Source: Lunatibacter salilacus (lineage in GTDB: Bacteria; Bacteroidota; Bacteroidia; Cytophagales; Cyclobacteriaceae). From it: a stretch of 64,000 nt of DNA. Below the pieces are notes generated by a model that saw only the letters and a program-made list of their open reading frames with translations, had not been told where the DNA came from and ran no database searches. Shown one piece after another: positions 1 through 7,675 of this stretch. Where the stretch lies: NCBI RefSeq assembly GCF_009797935.1, contig NZ_VOLC01000010.1, forward strand, positions 1 to 64,000, in the 5' to 3' direction. A program made the position numbers and the translations under genes. Each line of letters begins with the position of its first letter. The first letter of the stretch is position 1.

Positions 1-41
1 ATTGGAGAACTTATGTTTACGTTGGCAGTAAAAACCCATCC

Positions 42-54
42 GTGCATCTGTGGC
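42..54. repeat. Left 13-bp inverted repeat around the GxxExxY gene
   Basis: GTGCATCTGTGGC occurs here, and its exact reverse complement lies at 586-598. Further related words (cacggatgcacagat at 79-93, cacagatg at 566-573) lie between and around them. The pair encloses only the GxxExxY gene. Whether this is a mobile unit or ordinary intergenic repeat clutter cannot be decided from one copy. Confidence 0.6.
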
Positions 55-186
55 ACATTAAACTATTTAGATATGTAGGCACGGATGCACAGATAAAAGT
101 TTGGAGAACAGAATTCTTGGTATAAAACAATATTTGTATTTCAAAAAAAACAATCTGAGGCAACTACAACCAAAAAAAGTTAGCAT

Positions 187-561
187 ATGGACAATTTCCC
201 TTTGAAAGAAGAAACTTACAAAATTTTAGGCGTGTGTATGGAAGTTCACAACAATTTGGGCGCGGGATTTCTTGAAACCGTGTATAAAGATGCACTGGAA
301 TTAGAGTTTAAAAGCGCCGGAATATTCTATGAAAGAGAAAAAGAATATTCCGTCAATTATAAAGGAGTGATTTTACTACATAAATTTTATGCCGACTTTG
401 TGGTTTCGAATAATGTTATATTAGAAATCAAAGGACGAAAAGGGATTGCGGATGAACACATTGCACAAGCAATAAATTACCTCAAAGTATCTCAATGTAA
501 GATAGCGATGATCGTAAATTTCGGGGAACTAAAATTGAATTATAAAAGACTAATATTATAA
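187..561 (+). CDS. GxxExxY family protein
   Basis: This 124-residue protein matches the GxxExxY family, whose molecular role is not established and which is distantly related to PD-(D/E)XK nucleases. The name-giving motif is visible as GFLETVY at residues 27-33. Asp70 and the E80-I-K82 pair later in the protein fit a PD-(D/E)XK-like active site (HKFYADF, then LEIKG). Length is normal for the family. The gene stands alone between intergenic repeats with a 13-bp inverted pair, a setting I associate with this family in several phyla. I infer a possible nucleic-acid function but cannot name a substrate. Confidence 0.85.
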   Translation: MDNFPLKEETYKILGVCMEVHNNLGAGFLETVYKDALELEFKSAGIFYEREKEYSVNYKGVILLHKFYADFVVSNNVILEIKGRKGIADEHIAQAINYLKVSQCKIAMIVNFGELKLNYKRLIL

Positions 562-585
562 AAGTCACAGATGAATGAAAAGAAC

Positions 586-598
586 GCCACAGATGCAC
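586..598. repeat. Right 13-bp inverted repeat around the GxxExxY gene
   Basis: GCCACAGATGCAC is the exact reverse complement of positions 42-54. It lies 25 bp after the GxxExxY stop codon, inside a short run of cacagatg-type words (566-612). Confidence 0.6.
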
Positions 599-691
599 TG
601 ATGAAGGGATGAATACTTAGGAGTTAACAGCATGTAAAAAACATCTGTAAATCCCTAATAGAGGATTTAGTTAAATTGCGATTTCGTTTTT

Positions 692-976
692 TCAGTTTTG
701 CCCTAACATCCCCCAATTTTCGAGTTGAAATTTTCCAATCTCAGCTATACGATAGGAGAGTTTACCCGTTTTGATCGCTTCTTGGGAATTGGAGATAGCC
801 TTGCCAATAGCCTTTTCGGAGCGGTCGATGGCTAATATAAATCCATTGCCAATTTTTCCCGCAACGGCCCTTGCCGCTGCGCCTGGGCCACAGCCAACTT
901 CCAAAACCCGAATTCCCGGATATAAGGGCAAGGCATGAACTAAGGTTGAGATACGCTCCGAGAGTTTTTCCGGCAT
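692..976 (-). pseudogene. Truncated class I SAM-dependent methyltransferase
   Basis: The 94-residue product begins like a small-molecule methyltransferase. It has an N-terminal helix and then the SAM-binding motif I VLEVGCGPGAAA (about residues 24-35), followed by an acidic motif II, ILAIDRSEKAI (about 48-58). The fold should continue for about 90 more residues, but similarity stops after AEIGKF and the frame ends in an aberrant tail. The remaining frames downstream do not resume the family sequence, so this looks like a 3' deletion rather than a simple frameshift. It is probably inactive. It lies on the same strand as the two downstream-function genes at 1014-2041 but shows no link to them. 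Confidence 0.6.
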
Positions 977-1013
977 ATTATTAGATTAACCAAACAGGTA
1001 GCGGCTATAACCC

Positions 1014-1475
1014 TCAACTGGCTTCTACTATTTCCTTCAATTTTTCCAATGCTTTGGGATACGTGGTGTCGAAGTATTCCAAATGATCCTCCGTAACATC
1101 CACGTCTACGGTTACATCTGTTTTTTCCCCATTCCTCTCAAAGGTGTAATTCTCAAATCCACCTGCCCATTCGTCGACCTGTGGCCCCTCTACTATTTCT
1201 TGCTCACCGTCTAAAATGCCGTAATGCTGCAAGGATACAAACTGACTGGGAGTATTCTCTACAACTCTGGCTACCATACCGCCTTTCTTTCCATTTTCAT
1301 CAAAACCTATAAAGTACAACTTCCCGCCTTTCTCCCAACTCCCTTCAAAGGTTGATGTGGGACTGAAAATGGATGTCCATTGGTCATAGGTGCTTTTTTC
1401 GGAAAGTCCCAGCATCACATCGTAGGTCTTTTCGGCTGGCGCATTGATTTCGACTTTATATTGTTTTCGTTTCAT
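1014..1475 (-). CDS. SRPBCC (AHSA1-like) domain protein
   Basis: This 153-residue protein is a single START-like SRPBCC domain. It opens with the typical ITI-like strand (YKVEINAPAEKTYDVML, residues 5-21) and has the WEKGGKLYF turn near residue 47. It ends in the long C-terminal helix YPKALEKLKEIVEAS that closes the hydrophobic cavity. Family members bind lipophilic ligands or regulate partners; no ligand is predictable here. The start codon overlaps the stop of the RibD_C gene by four bases (ATGA at 1472-1475), so the two are almost certainly co-transcribed and translationally coupled. It is expected to be cytoplasmic, as no signal peptide is seen. Confidence 0.85.
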   Translation of the reverse strand: MKRKQYKVEINAPAEKTYDVMLGLSEKSTYDQWTSIFSPTSTFEGSWEKGGKLYFIGFDENGKKGGMVARVVENTPSQFVSLQHYGILDGEQEIVEGPQVDEWAGGFENYTFERNGEKTDVTVDVDVTEDHLEYFDTTYPKALEKLKEIVEAS

Positions 1476-2041
1476 ATTGTTTTGTAGGTAAGTAATACAG
1501 ATCCGCTATTTTTGAATACGTTTGAATCAATCAATTCCAAGTCCAGTCTTTGAGAAATGTTTTCAAACAAAGGTGTCCCCTTGCCTATAGCTGTTGGATC
1601 AATCAAGAGTTGATATTCGTCAATCATTCTTTCTTCGGTCAGTTGAGTTATGACTGATCCACTCCCCAGAATCGTAATGTTCTTCCCAGATGATTGTTTG
1701 TGTTGAATGATTTGATGAACTGCATCTCTGGAAATAATTTTTGAGTTGTTCCAATCCGCTGTTTTCAACGAATTGGAAATCACACATTTTTCTGCCGAAT
1801 TCATCCCTTCCGCCACCTTAGGAAATTGGTCATAAGCCATTCTTGTAGGCCAAAAGCTATACATCATCTCATAGGTTCTTCTACCGAAAAGAAAAATATT
1901 GCCGGCCTCCAGTTGCCGCTCAGAGTATGCATTGCCCTCTTCCCCGTGATTATGCCAACTGATATCGTTATTTAGCCCTTTATAAAAACCGTTAAGCGTT
2001 AGGAAAAGAAATGTGGTCATCTTTCTCATTCGAGTTTCCAT
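1472..2041 (-). CDS. Dihydrofolate reductase family (RibD C-terminal domain) protein
   Basis: The 189-residue protein matches the stand-alone RibD_C/DHFR-like family, NADPH-dependent reductases of unknown substrate. Visible family features are the N-terminal strand TTFLFLTLNGFYKG, LFGRRTYEMM near residues 50-60, CVISNSLK near 87-94, and ITILGSGSVITQL near 123-135, the glycine-rich NADPH-binding turn. Methionines at residues 1, 5 and 8 are all possible starts; the one at 2020 places the first strand nearest to the N-terminus. It is the first gene of a two-gene unit with the SRPBCC protein. Confidence 0.85.
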   Translation of the reverse strand: METRMRKMTTFLFLTLNGFYKGLNNDISWHNHGEEGNAYSERQLEAGNIFLFGRRTYEMMYSFWPTRMAYDQFPKVAEGMNSAEKCVISNSLKTADWNNSKIISRDAVHQIIQHKQSSGKNITILGSGSVITQLTEERMIDEYQLLIDPTAIGKGTPLFENISQRLDLELIDSNVFKNSGSVLLTYKTI

Positions 2042-2180
2042 TCAACTATTTCGGTATTAAAGCCATCTCTGTCCATATGTTTGTTGTGTTACGATTCTTT
2101 TTCAAATTTATCATTTAACTGGAACTTATAAAGGGTGTAAAACCGACAATATTAAGGGTTGATCAGGACAATTATTTTTG

Positions 2181-2330
2181 ATGTGTTCCAAGATTTTTCA
2201 GATAGATATCAGCAGAAACAAGCAATCGGAATTCATTATTTTTTCCAACCAAAAAACGCATCAGGATGAGACCGTTAAGGAAGCCCAAGACTATATTGAA
2301 AAATACTGGAAAGATGCTGTATCAGAATGA
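2181..2330 (+). pseudogene. Relic of a GlxA-type AraC family regulator
   Basis: A 49-codon open stretch starts CSKIFQIDISRNKQS and continues with FIIFSNQKTHQDE and the helix VKEAQDYIEKYW. This corresponds to the linker between the DJ-1/PfpI-like domain and the HTH domain in GlxA-family transcriptional regulators (family knowledge, by eye). Neither the amidotransferase-like domain before it nor the DNA-binding domain after it is present in any frame. I call it a small internal remnant of a deleted regulator, not a functional gene. Confidence 0.5.
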
Positions 2331-2354
2331 GGCAGGTTTGCGGAACAAGGGTTA

Positions 2355-2708
2355 TCATATTTCTTGTCCAAACGTCAGCAAATTATTGTCCGGATCCAGT
2401 AACGAAAATTCTTTTTGTCCCCAGGGTTTTGTTTGAAGATGGCCATTGGGATGAATAGGGATTCGTTTGTCAAGGAGTGATTGATAGAGTTCCTCAATAT
2501 CGTCCGTTCGAATGTAGACCTGCCCATAGTTTTCCGACGGGTCCAACTGGCTGAACTCAAAAAAATGAAGCTGTATGTGGTCTTTTTGCACCATCAAATA
2601 TCCCTTATAATCAGTGTTGCCAAATTCTGAGAACCCAAGAATACTGTAATAGGCTCGGGTCTTATTCTTGTCCCGCATGGGCAATTTGGGGTGAATGGCT
2701 GTAAGCAT
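2355..2708 (-). CDS. VOC family protein (bleomycin-resistance-like)
   Basis: This 117-residue protein is a single vicinal-oxygen-chelate module pair. It opens MLTAIHPKLPMRDKNKTRAYY with the family helix and SILGFSEFG, has the central HIQLHFFEF strand, and ends FSLLDPDNNLLTFGQ, which carries the usual C-terminal metal-ligand region (DPDNN). Such proteins include antibiotic-sequestering and small dioxygenase-like members. With no visible cysteine or drug-resistance neighbour I would not assign a ligand. Length is typical for the bleomycin-binding type. Confidence 0.85.
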   Translation of the reverse strand: MLTAIHPKLPMRDKNKTRAYYSILGFSEFGNTDYKGYLMVQKDHIQLHFFEFSQLDPSENYGQVYIRTDDIEELYQSLLDKRIPIHPNGHLQTKPWGQKEFSLLDPDNNLLTFGQEI

Positions 2709-2838
2709 CCTATCTAGTTTGTACTGCTAATTTACCGAAAATTATTCCTAATTTTAACTATATAAGCTACAGTAATTGGCCATACCCCATTGCTGTTCAA
2801 TATTGTAGTTTTTTGCAACCCCAGAACTTAAATTATTG

Positions 2839-2922
2839 ATGAAATCGAGCATGACGCAGGCGACGCACGGAGGGATGATTGTAATTGCGAGATTCCATGT
2901 GACCTTTAAAAAACAATTATAA
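2839..2922 (+). promoter_or_regulatory. Start-codon-proximal leader element, copy 1 (27-codon ORF)
   Basis: One of four homologous elements in the window. It opens ATGAAATCGAGCATGACG, contains the conserved block GCGAGATTCCA, and ends AAACAATTATAAACAC directly against the ATG of the YdeI-family gene at 2927. Read as protein it gives 27 residues beginning MKSSMT, with GMIVIARFH in the middle and KKQL at the end. The stop codon is 4 nt before the next start. No similarity to the other copies is seen upstream of its ATG. A translated upstream ORF is possible, but peptide synthesis is not shown. Confidence 0.6.
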
Positions 2923-2926
2923 ACAC

Positions 2927-3502
2927 ATGAAAAAGAGTGATGTAAAGGAAATTTACTTTCAGAATACTGAGGAATGGAGGGAATGGCTGGGGAAAAATCA
3001 TGAAACTGAATCGGGTATTTATTTATTACTATATACCGTTGGCCATGAAATGCCATCCATGCGATGGGAGGAAGCCGTTAAGGTTGCCTTATGCTTTGGT
3101 TGGATTGATTCTACATCCTATAGCCTTGGCCAGGGAAAGCGTAAGCAATATTTCACAAAGCGTAAACCCAAAAGTGCTTGGAGTGCCATCAACAAGGCCT
3201 ATATTGAAGTACTGGTAGCAGATGGGATGATGCATGAAAGCGGCTTAAGGTCCATTGAAATAGCCATAGAGAACGGAAGCTGGAACAGCTTCGATGATGT
3301 AGAAAAAGGAGTAATCCCGGGGGATTTAGAGACGGCTTTTGAAATGCATCCTGATGCGTTTAATAATTTCCAGAATTTTTCACGCTCCTACCGGAAAAGT
3401 TATCTTCACTGGCTATGCCAGGCAAAAAGAGAAGAAACCAGAAAAAAGCGGATCGGCGAAATCATAGACTATTGCAAAAGGAATATCAAGATCAGAGGAT
3501 AA
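2927..3502 (+). CDS. YdeI/OmpD-associated (bacteriocin-protection-like) family protein
   Basis: The 191-residue protein has the family landmarks in order: YFQNTEEWREWLGKNH near the N-terminus, MRWEEAVKVALCFGWIDS (about 43-60), RKQYFTKRKPKSAWSAINK (about 70-88), and a C-terminal region YRKSYLHWLCQAKREETRKKRI. The family is named for YdeI/OmpD association and bacteriocin protection in a few members; its biochemical role is not settled. It is probably cytoplasmic. It is preceded at 4 nt by a conserved leader element shared with ilvB, ilvN and the gene ending at 55669, so its translation may be coupled to an upstream ORF. A cluster of hairpins follows its stop codon. Confidence 0.85.
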   Translation: MKKSDVKEIYFQNTEEWREWLGKNHETESGIYLLLYTVGHEMPSMRWEEAVKVALCFGWIDSTSYSLGQGKRKQYFTKRKPKSAWSAINKAYIEVLVADGMMHESGLRSIEIAIENGSWNSFDDVEKGVIPGDLETAFEMHPDAFNNFQNFSRSYRKSYLHWLCQAKREETRKKRIGEIIDYCKRNIKIRG

Positions 3503-3506
3503 GCGT

Positions 3507-3692
3507 CTAAACCTTTGAGGTCTTTTCCGACCTCGAAGGTTTTTATTACGCAAGACTTCTAAAAGACCTTCGAGGTTTGGAAAAAAACCTCAAAGGTCTG
3601 AACTAAGCCTTTGAGATCTCTAGGAACTCGAAGGTTTTATTGATTCAGAGAAGACCTTCGAGCTTTAAAAAACTTCAAAGGTCTAAGAAAAC
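3507..3692. repeat. Cluster of four palindromic hairpin repeats
   Basis: Four consecutive imperfect inverted repeats are built from the words CCTTTGAGG and CCTTCGAGG. For example AAACCTTTGAGGTC faces GACCTCGAAGGTTT, and AGACCTTCGAGGTTT faces AAACCTCAAAGGTCT. In each hairpin one arm has TTTGA and the other TTCGA, so every stem carries a single mismatch or G-U pair. The cluster fills the space between the convergent YdeI-family and GyrI-like genes, so it may serve both as a transcription terminator. Confidence 0.7.
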
Positions 3693-3713
3693 TTGGCGCA
3701 CAAGCCACCAGGA

Positions 3714-4337
3714 CTACTTTACCGGCTCTCTTAAAATAGTCTTTAGCTTTTCCGGTGCTGTTTTTCTAAAATCAGACAAATAGATTTCATGGTGTCGTCC
3801 GTTTCTTTCCAGATTGTGTTTTTCTGAGAATGCCATAATCTGCTTTAGTGATTCCGGTTCATTAGCAAAAGGCCCTATGTGCATCATTTGGATGGATGTC
3901 CCTTCTGACATAGTATAGAACGAGACCTCCTTAATCAGCTGGATTCCTTTTTTAGCATAGGCTACATCCTTTGCAGTTTCTGTATCTTCCTTTGTCACAA
4001 ATTCAGGTAACCTAACTAAAAGTCTAAATTCCCATTCACTTCTTGGCACTTCAACAGGGGCGGTGTCGATGGTCATATTGGGGTATTTTATTTCATCAAA
4101 CCACCAAAGCCCCTCGAGTTTGGAAACCACAAAATCTTGACCTTTGGTCTTCATGCTAAACTTGAGCGTGTAAGCCGTTGTGTACAGCGCTTCTATCCTG
4201 TCGGAAAAGGCCTGCCCACCAGGCTCGCCCTTACCGCAGATGGAAACATATTGTGCAGGTTCAATTTGCACCAATTCAGGGAATGCTTTTGCGGTGAAGT
4301 AGCTTTTGTACTTTTTGGTAAGATCAAGTTTTTCCAT
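3714..4337 (-). CDS. GyrI-like small-molecule-binding domain protein
   Basis: This 207-residue protein resembles stand-alone GyrI-like (AraC effector-binding, SHV-fold) proteins. The N-terminus MEKLDLTKKYKSYFTAK is followed by VQIEPAQYVSICGKGEPGG, typical of Bacteroidota members. Further on are LEGLWWFDE (about 73-81), the W/E-rich pocket region, and a C-terminal half with QMMHIGPFANEPESL (about 151-165), which repeats the fold. No HTH domain is present. Members bind hydrophobic small molecules or act as hydrolases; the ligand cannot be told. It is cytoplasmic and monocistronic by appearance. Confidence 0.8.
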   Translation of the reverse strand: MEKLDLTKKYKSYFTAKAFPELVQIEPAQYVSICGKGEPGGQAFSDRIEALYTTAYTLKFSMKTKGQDFVVSKLEGLWWFDEIKYPNMTIDTAPVEVPRSEWEFRLLVRLPEFVTKEDTETAKDVAYAKKGIQLIKEVSFYTMSEGTSIQMMHIGPFANEPESLKQIMAFSEKHNLERNGRHHEIYLSDFRKTAPEKLKTILREPVK

Positions 4338-4430
4338 CGATTTTGGGTTTGGAAGAGGAAGTTCAAAGTCAAATCGGTTTATTCAATGTGCCGGTGCAGG
4401 GTTGCCATTACAAGATCCACCACTATCATT

Positions 4431-5552
4431 TTATTCGATCCACCATTGGTTGAATAGTTGCGTATCATCGTCAAGCATTACCTTCTCGCCTATAATTGGC
4501 GTGACCACAGGAACGTTTTGTTCTTGGGAAAATTTATACACTTCACTCAAAGGCTCATTCCAAGGGTGCATCGCCAAAGAAAACTTGGAGGAATGAACAG
4601 GCATAAGACGTTTGGCCCGTAGATCAATGGCTGCCTGTACGACTTCCTCGGGCTTGAAATGTATTTCTTTCCAGGCAACGTTGTATTGTCCATTATCCAA
4701 AATAGCCAGATCAAAGGGTCCGTGGATGTTCCCGATTTCAGCCAAATGGGATTCGTAGCCGCTGTCCCCTCCCACATAAATTTTTCGGTTTGGAGTTTCT
4801 ACGACATAAGAAAGCCAGAGGGTATTGTTTCTGGAGAGGGCTCTGCCGGAAAAATGCCTGGCCGTAGTCGTATGTATTTTCAAGTCACCGAAGTCCAAGG
4901 TTTCGTTCCAGTCATTTTCAATTATTACATTGGGCGCATAGCCCCAGTATTCAAAATGTGAGCCTACTCCCAGCCCACAGACCACGGTTTTTACTTTATC
5001 TCGAAGCCCAACAATGGTAGTATAATCCAAGTGGTCGTAGTGGTCATGACTGATCAGCAAATAGTCAATTTCCGGAAAATCCTCGACGATATATCTGTCG
5101 GTTCCTTTGTAGGCCTTTAAACTACCAGGCACGGGAGATGCATTCCCACTCAGCACCGGATCAACCAAAAAAGTTTTACCCTCCAGCTGCATAAAATAAG
5201 ATGAATGCCCAAACCAAACCAGAACGTTTTCCTCAGGATCCAATTGCAGCAAGTCAGTTTTAGTGGTGGGAATTAGTTTCTGCGGTTCCCGGTTGGGATG
5301 ACTTTTGAAATATTGGTTGTATATAATGCCTGCGTAAGAATACCCTTCAGATAATCCTGGCGTGTTACTCAAATTTTCAAATCTTCCGCTTTTGAAATGG
5401 GGGGATAACTTTATCCTTTCCAAGCGTTCCCCACTCGGAGCTTTACCGAAAATCGGTTGTTGTAAATACAAAAATCCAGCGATAACCACCAGTAGGTTAA
5501 TGCCAAAGAAAATGATCATGGTGCGTTTTAGTATAGTTAGGAATCTTTTCAT
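4431..5552 (-). CDS. Membrane-anchored MBL-fold metallo-hydrolase
   Basis: About 373 residues. A short positive N-terminus and one membrane segment (IIFFGINLLVVIAGFLYL) anchor it. Then come WFGHSSYFMQLEGKTFLVDPV and the zinc motif LLISHDHYDHLDY, giving HxHxDH. Further histidines lie in TARHFSG, with GGDSGYE and a final PVHSSKF. This order matches the UlaG/NAPE-PLD-like branch of metallo-beta-lactamase hydrolases (phosphodiesterase-type reactions, substrate not predictable). I start at the second methionine (5552), which keeps the signal anchor compact; the first ATG at 5561 adds three residues. Confidence 0.85.
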   Translation of the reverse strand: MKRFLTILKRTMIIFFGINLLVVIAGFLYLQQPIFGKAPSGERLERIKLSPHFKSGRFENLSNTPGLSEGYSYAGIIYNQYFKSHPNREPQKLIPTTKTDLLQLDPEENVLVWFGHSSYFMQLEGKTFLVDPVLSGNASPVPGSLKAYKGTDRYIVEDFPEIDYLLISHDHYDHLDYTTIVGLRDKVKTVVCGLGVGSHFEYWGYAPNVIIENDWNETLDFGDLKIHTTTARHFSGRALSRNNTLWLSYVVETPNRKIYVGGDSGYESHLAEIGNIHGPFDLAILDNGQYNVAWKEIHFKPEEVVQAAIDLRAKRLMPVHSSKFSLAMHPWNEPLSEVYKFSQEQNVPVVTPIIGEKVMLDDDTQLFNQWWIE

Positions 5553-5610
5553 TTGTAGCAAATGTACGAAACGTCAAATCACTCAGTCATGTTGTGAGAT
5601 TCATTTTTGT

Positions 5611-5642
5611 TTGTCGAGTGGATTAGTTTTTTTTATATTTTG
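5611..5642 (+). promoter_or_regulatory. Possible Bacteroidota promoter upstream of the lipoprotein gene
   Basis: TTG at 5611-5613 is followed after 20 nt by TATATTTTG (5634-5642), close to the Bacteroidota -33/-7 pattern. Transcription would begin near 5650. A 17-codon ORF (5647-5700) lies in the resulting leader before the lipoprotein start at 5713. Confidence 0.4.
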
Positions 5643-5712
5643 TAGCATGATAGCAAGGAGTTACGTCTTAGGATTGGAAGAAAATATTATGTTGGCCTAA
5701 AATTCCAAAACA

Positions 5713-6591
5713 ATGAAAAATAGATACTTGATATTCCTTCTATTTTTGATGTCCGGTTGTATTACCGATGGGAACGATGGGTCCCCTGAAGATTTTAAAA
5801 TTGTAAACCAAGGCGAGGTAGTTCTCGATTTGTCCGACATCGATTATTACGATTTTTCTACCCATATCGTTTACCTCAATGAAAACAACCGACTCGCTGG
5901 AGATTACGACAAACTTCAAGGCGCAAACATTTTAGTAAATGGGTTTGAGATCTACCCACTAAAAATTCATGAACTTTACCTATCGACTATTCCAACCGGT
6001 CCGCATATTAAACGATTAATCGATAGTTTTGGGGATTTTGCATTTCGAATCAGCTTTGGTGATTTCCAAAGTGGATCAGGCAGCAGTATTCAAGACCCGA
6101 GAAGTGATCCCAGAATAGTCTCAGTGTTAAAGCAACATAATAAATACAGGGTTGGACTTTCCATAGTAACTGAATCCATCTCACGTCAGGGAAACGAGAT
6201 AAAATTCAGATTTAAACTAAGAAATCATGACAACCAGAACTATTACTTTTTAGATCCAAATAAAATGGGAGAAGGCCTATTTCATTATTTCACCAACGGA
6301 CTTGGATTTTTTGACCCAAACTTGGGATATCAGCAAAACAAAATCCCCCATGAACAACCTGAATCTCAACTGCATTGGACGTTGGATTGGATGTCAGTCA
6401 TCAAAGGAAAGGAAACCAAATCATTTGAATTTACCTACCCTTTTGAAAATGTACCTACCGGTAGAGACTTGAAATTTTTATTTTCCTTTCCCAGTCCGGA
6501 ACTCAGTATTTCAGATAAATCAGAATTGGATCAGCAAAATGGTAGAATTTGGTTAGGTAATGTGAGTATTGATTTGACCAAAAGGTTTTGA
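5713..6591 (+). CDS. Hypothetical lipoprotein
   Basis: The 292-residue product opens with a lipoprotein signal peptide, YLIFLLFLMSGC, with the lipobox cysteine at residue 16, so it is probably attached to the outer or inner membrane facing the periplasm. The rest is hydrophilic and beta-rich. A stretch near residues 150-175 (SIVTESISRQGNEIKFRFKL) looks like a strand of an Ig-like or DUF-type sandwich, but I recognise no named family. It stands alone on the plus strand with repeats after it. I am confident it is a real gene because of its length and signal, not of any function. Confidence 0.7.
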   Translation: MKNRYLIFLLFLMSGCITDGNDGSPEDFKIVNQGEVVLDLSDIDYYDFSTHIVYLNENNRLAGDYDKLQGANILVNGFEIYPLKIHELYLSTIPTGPHIKRLIDSFGDFAFRISFGDFQSGSGSSIQDPRSDPRIVSVLKQHNKYRVGLSIVTESISRQGNEIKFRFKLRNHDNQNYYFLDPNKMGEGLFHYFTNGLGFFDPNLGYQQNKIPHEQPESQLHWTLDWMSVIKGKETKSFEFTYPFENVPTGRDLKFLFSFPSPELSISDKSELDQQNGRIWLGNVSIDLTKRF

Positions 6592-6642
6592 TTGGGGAAG
6601 TTATTCAATGATAGAAAAGACCGAAATTGACACCAAACATTG

Positions 6643-6830
6643 GGGCGCTAACCCTGACTTCTTAGTAGAAATAAAGTCTCGAAACAGAGGGGCGTTAGCC
6701 CTGAAATCTTTCTACTGCGGAAACCGAACCATGAACCAAAAAAGCATCGGTCCTTAACCGCTGTAGATCGAAATTAGTATAACGAATCCTAGGGGCGTAG
6801 CCCTGATATCTTAGTAGAAAGAAAATAATT
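6643..6830. repeat. Three GGGGCG...CCCTGA intergenic repeat units
   Basis: Three related units occur near 6643, 6691 and 6792: GGGGCG, a TA(A/G)CCCTGA-type word, then TCTTAGTAGAAA or a variant (the second has TTTCTACTGCGG). They account for most of the gap between 6592 and 6892. No gene is supported in this gap. Confidence 0.55.
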
Positions 6831-6892
6831 CCAATACCCGCTTGTAGACCGATTCCATATATCTGCATTGTACTGAGGTCTACCCATCTTTT

Positions 6893-7087
6893 CTAAGGGC
6901 TTAGTGCCTTCTTATATCTGCCAATCCATTTGTCCCTATCAACTTTTAGATGGGCATACACAACCAAAGAGAGGAAAATAGAAAATAAAACGAAAGTCAA
7001 CTTATAATAACTGTTGAGCTTCCAGTTTCCAAGGTGATTTACACTGGGTATTACAGTGTTATAGAAAACCTTTTGATTTTCATTCAT
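6893..7087 (-). CDS. Small hypothetical membrane protein
   Basis: 64 residues with one membrane segment (LTFVLFSIFLSLVVYAHL, about 30-47) and a basic tail (RDKWIGRYKKALSP). It follows another small membrane protein gene (7174-7437) on the same strand and lies downstream of the Rhs/YwqK cassette. Between them a 27-codon ORF (7084-7167) overlaps this start by an ATGA junction. These small genes could be orphan immunity proteins of past toxin tips, but nothing in the sequence proves it. Coding status is uncertain. Confidence 0.4.
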   Translation of the reverse strand: MNENQKVFYNTVIPSVNHLGNWKLNSYYKLTFVLFSIFLSLVVYAHLKVDRDKWIGRYKKALSP

Positions 7088-7173
7088 CCCAACTTTTTCA
7101 GCGAACGCTTCTCTATTTGCAACGATAACTCCAAAAGACCGTGAACATTCTCATATTTTCCGACCATATTAGG

Positions 7174-7437
7174 TTAAAGTTTGGGATGTTTTCTCCGTTT
7201 AGTAAACATCTTTCCCAAATTTCTAAACTTACTGAAAGGAGAAATGCTGTAATAGGTGACCACCAAAAATATAATCCCAGCCAAAATCAACAAATGTCCA
7301 CCATATCCAGACACCATCTTTGTCCTAGAATTTACACCAATACCAACCATTCCCTTTAAAATCATGGCTCCCCCTATCAGTATAAACATAATGGACATAA
7401 TCAATGGGAACACAAAAGTTTCGTTTTTATTAGACAT
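7174..7437 (-). CDS. Small hypothetical membrane protein
   Basis: 87 residues with two clear hydrophobic helices (VFPLIMSIMFILIGGAMIL about 9-27, and HLLILAGIIFLVVTYY about 48-63) separated by a glycine-rich polar loop, then a very basic C-terminus (RKHPKL). It is probably an inner-membrane protein with the tail in the cytoplasm. It lies 238 bp beyond the stop of the YwqK-type gene in the same direction, so it may belong to the toxin-immunity neighbourhood. The family is not recognised. Confidence 0.5.
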   Translation of the reverse strand: MSNKNETFVFPLIMSIMFILIGGAMILKGMVGIGVNSRTKMVSGYGGHLLILAGIIFLVVTYYSISPFSKFRNLGKMFTKRRKHPKL

Positions 7438-7675
7438 TTGCCGTCCATTACATTTTCAATATTACCTAATTCTACCCGAAAGGTTCAAATCCTTCTTTCT
7501 CAATCAACCAAACCGGGATTTATTAAGCGGAATATGGTGGGACCACCATATTAACCCCATTAATTTATTACATGGGTATCTTTCGAATAATGTTTGTTTC
7601 TGATGCAAATAATATCATTTTTTATAATACTTTTGGTTAAAATTAATACCGCTATTAACTCTGCTACCTTAAATA

